This document shows, piece by piece, positions 10,896-13,202 of a DNA stretch of 13,202 nt (positions within the stretch are counted from its first letter, which is position 1; each line of letters begins with the position of its first letter). A program made the translations under genes and the position numbers. Origin of the DNA: JBMNUL01 sp050946255 (GTDB lineage Bacteria > Actinomycetota > Coriobacteriia > Coriobacteriales > CADBOM01); the NCBI GenBank assembly GCA_050946255.1, contig JBMNUL010000068.1, positions 1 to 13,202 of the forward strand. Reading direction: 5' to 3'. The notes under the pieces are model-generated. The model was not told the DNA's origin. It worked only from the letters and a program-made list of their open reading frames with translations, and ran no database searches.

Positions 10896-13202
10896 TTGTC
10901 ACGCAGAAAATCTACAGCTGTTTGTGAAGTGCGTCGCACTGGTTCGAAAGTGTTCAGAGTATTTGGGGTTTTTGTATTAACGATTGCCCTGGTGTGGTTT
11001 ACAACTCCTTTGCATGCCAGTGCAATTTCAGACTATTCGCAATCATCGAATTCAACCTATAGCGTGGAAACTTCAATCGATGGTTACAGCGGCTCTTCGG
11101 TGGAGCTGCCAACCGGCACCGAAGCCACGATGTATTCCAGTGTCACGGTTTCGGACGAGCTCACTTCTGCTTCTGGGCTTACGCTGACCGTGACTGTCCC
11201 ACGCACGTATCTGGATTCCTCCTATTACAACAATGGCATCAATACCACCGACGGCTCCTTAAATGAATCAGTTGCTTCCACGAGCGTTACGTATGATGAC
11301 GACAATATCTACGTCACGTATTATCTGGAGACACTTTCGGGTGGCACAACGACTGATATCCCGCTTGGGTTCAAGACACTTGGAGACACGACTGACAACG
11401 GAACCTCCTTCACCATCACCGCCGAGCTGAGTGATTCAGATGGAAACGTGCTGTCGGACAGCTCGGTCTACATCACCAATACTGCCTCGTATCAGCTCAC
11501 TGCAGTTGGCTATACCGGCCATACGAATCTGGGAACCGTGTATTCGGATACGACGTCGTCTGACGCAGACGAAGTTTCCACCGTGTACGCAGGGGTTTTG
11601 TATACCACTGATTCGGACAGCACCGGTACGCGCACCCCTTCGATGATCCGCGTATATGTGCAGCTTGCCGACGACATCGTGTTCGACAGCTCGTATACAA
11701 CCACTGCATACACGAATGATGGATGGACCTATGACGAGACCAATGGGTACATCTACAAGGACATCGATGTGTCTTCGGAGTCAACGGATACGGCCTTCTT
11801 TGTAATCAAGGGGCTTTCCAAGACGTACAACGAAGAATTCACAGTGGGAACCGCATGGATTCAGGCATACGACGACGATGGGAACCTCATCTCGTCGTCG
11901 GACGATTCGTCAGCCGTCAGCAGCACCACGACCGTGAAGGCAATATATGTTGCTGATGTGGTCGACAGTTCGGAAAACCAGGCGGCGTACGGCTTGGGTA
12001 CCTCGGGCGGTTATACCTACAATTCCGAGAACAAGGACAAGGTGACCACGATTACCCACTATGTTGCTAACACCACGTCAACTGGATACGGCACCGACGA
12101 CCAGATAGTGTATCTATCTGACATGACCGTGACCATCAATGAGCATACTTATGCGACGGAAATAGAGCTCAGGAGCGGCAGCAATGTCACGGGCATGGAT
12201 GACAATGAGGTGTACCTGGTGTATTCCGATGGTTCCGAAGTCTTGTTCGCCGAGGACGTGACGGTCGGCAGCTGGATTGACATCACCGGCGCAGACAACT
12301 ATCAAGACGTGCGTGCCATTCACATCGTGTATCCGAGTGAGGTGCAGATCCCCGTTGGCAAGCTTGCGTATCTGTATATCAACACGCAGGTGCTCGCCAA
12401 TGATTGGGAGGTCGCGCTCGATACGGATCCTGCCTACACCTATGACGACGCAGGGGATCTGCTGAATGCCTACCTGTACGAGACGTGCGAGGATATATGG
12501 TACAGTTATCCTTCCACGACGTCTGGCCGCACTGAGCATACGTTGGAAGGCAGGAACCCCTTTGTCATCGCTGCCGGTGCCAACGACATCCTCACCGGCA
12601 CCACGAGTGCACAGACGGCCCAGAAGGGCGACACTCTCACGATCACGTTCACCAAGACGACCGAAGATCTTCGCAGCACCACCGACGACGGTTTGGAAAT
12701 GGAGAATCCCGTGTTCTACGTCGAGCTTCCCGACGGATGGGAATGGGATAATTCCGCAACGCTCACATATACCGATATCTATGGGGCTGAGCAAACGGTC
12801 ACATATGACGACTTGGAGGTTATTTACGGTATCAGCACATCTGCCCGTTGGGTAGAGGTGCCAGTGCCTGATTTCTATCCTGGGACTGATGTCTCACTCT
12901 CATTGGACCTCACCGCTCAAACTGGCACCGCCGAAGGGGCCTCGGACGTCGTGGGATGGCTGGCATATGACAACACCACGCTCATAAACCTCGGCAACTG
13001 GTCGGATGACTCAACTGCCGATACCTACGATCTGAACGGCAACGGGAGCACCGAAGACCTGATCCTCTCCGATTCGGTGAGCATCACCTACACGCCGAGC
13101 CGCGAGGTTTACGCCACCGCAACGGCGGGCACTTCCATCGACAGCCTGGCGGTCGGCACGACCCAGTCGCTCCAGGAAGGCTCGAGCCTGTATCTGGGCC
13201 TG
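10896..13202 (+). CDS. Large secreted Ser/Thr/Asp-rich surface protein (5' part)
   Basis: The frame is open for 769 codons to the window edge with no stop. It starts at TTG 10896, with GGAGG exactly 8 nt upstream. Residues 1-43 are a signal peptide: basic N-region (SRRKSTAV...), hydrophobic core VFGVFVLTIALVWF and an ASA cleavage site. The mature part is all beta-rich, with many Thr, Ser, Asp and Tyr, very few Lys and a single Cys. Two successive modules of about 145 residues end in similar turns (DSDGNVLSDSS near 180 and DDDGNLISSSDDS near 326), suggesting Ig-like adhesin repeats. A further module begins near PVFYVELPDGWEWD. It probably sits on the cell surface as an adhesin or cell-wall protein. 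The anchor (for example LPXTG) would be at the unseen C-terminus. No named family was recognised. Confidence 0.85.
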   Translation, partial: MSRRKSTAVCEVRRTGSKVFRVFGVFVLTIALVWFTTPLHASAISDYSQSSNSTYSVETSIDGYSGSSVELPTGTEATMYSSVTVSDELTSASGLTLTVTVPRTYLDSSYYNNGINTTDGSLNESVASTSVTYDDDNIYVTYYLETLSGGTTTDIPLGFKTLGDTTDNGTSFTITAELSDSDGNVLSDSSVYITNTASYQLTAVGYTGHTNLGTVYSDTTSSDADEVSTVYAGVLYTTDSDSTGTRTPSMIRVYVQLADDIVFDSSYTTTAYTNDGWTYDETNGYIYKDIDVSSESTDTAFFVIKGLSKTYNEEFTVGTAWIQAYDDDGNLISSSDDSSAVSSTTTVKAIYVADVVDSSENQAAYGLGTSGGYTYNSENKDKVTTITHYVANTTSTGYGTDDQIVYLSDMTVTINEHTYATEIELRSGSNVTGMDDNEVYLVYSDGSEVLFAEDVTVGSWIDITGADNYQDVRAIHIVYPSEVQIPVGKLAYLYINTQVLANDWEVALDTDPAYTYDDAGDLLNAYLYETCEDIWYSYPSTTSGRTEHTLEGRNPFVIAAGANDILTGTTSAQTAQKGDTLTITFTKTTEDLRSTTDDGLEMENPVFYVELPDGWEWDNSATLTYTDIYGAEQTVTYDDLEVIYGISTSARWVEVPVPDFYPGTDVSLSLDLTAQTGTAEGASDVVGWLAYDNTTLINLGNWSDDSTADTYDLNGNGSTEDLILSDSVSITYTPSREVYATATAGTSIDSLAVGTTQSLQEGSSLYLGL

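Noticed and set aside
10881..10900. GGCAAAGCC near the ribosome binding site as part of a c-di-GMP riboswitch
   Set aside because: Only this short string matches. The other conserved riboswitch segments and pairing partners are absent.

Overview
The window looks like a chromosomal accessory region of an anaerobic, moderately GC-rich Gram-positive bacterium. Coriobacteriia (Eggerthellaceae-like) is the best guess. This is an inference from gene content: a cytoplasmic bis-MGD molybdoenzyme with its own dedicated regulator, an iron-sulfur flavoprotein, a very large Ser/Thr/Asp-rich secreted protein, and frequent GTG/TTG starts with strong AGGAGG-type ribosome binding sites. No rRNA, tRNA, transposase or CRISPR array was seen.

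Left edge (1-1033, minus strand): the 5' end of a BREX phage-defence operon. A small ribbon-helix-helix-like gene overlaps brxA (DUF1819), which overlaps brxB (DUF1788) by ATGA; brxB runs out of the window. A candidate promoter lies at 1076-1104. Divergently, 1295-3449 encodes a HAMP-type sensor histidine kinase and an OmpR/PhoB-family response regulator. They are followed by imperfect ~78-bp tandem repeats (3438-3607) and a DedA-family membrane protein (3747-4370). A strong hairpin at 4440-4473 ends dedA and also faces the end of the next operon.

Centre (4523-9553): a catabolic-looking island. On the minus strand a molybdopterin oxidoreductase gene (7853-5460) is followed by a 75-residue protein resembling a free-standing Mo-enzyme [4Fe-4S] domain and by a VOC-superfamily protein. 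The enzyme has an N-terminal CX2CX3CX27C cluster motif, a probable Cys metal ligand and no Tat signal. Facing it is a 470-residue regulator with a C-terminal winged helix; its middle is reminiscent of a Fic fold without the catalytic motif. The 287-bp divergent spacer holds several inverted repeats. The layout suggests a substrate-induced reductive or hydratase/dehydroxylase module, with the divergent protein as its regulator.

Right side (9624-13202): an iron-sulfur flavoprotein on the minus strand, then a 618-bp intergenic region. That region contains a possible HxlR-like remnant, two different tandem repeats, an AT-rich promoter island with palindromes, and a leader hairpin. It leads into the first 769 codons of a very large secreted, lysine-poor surface protein that starts at TTG and has a signal peptide. 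The gene continues beyond the window.
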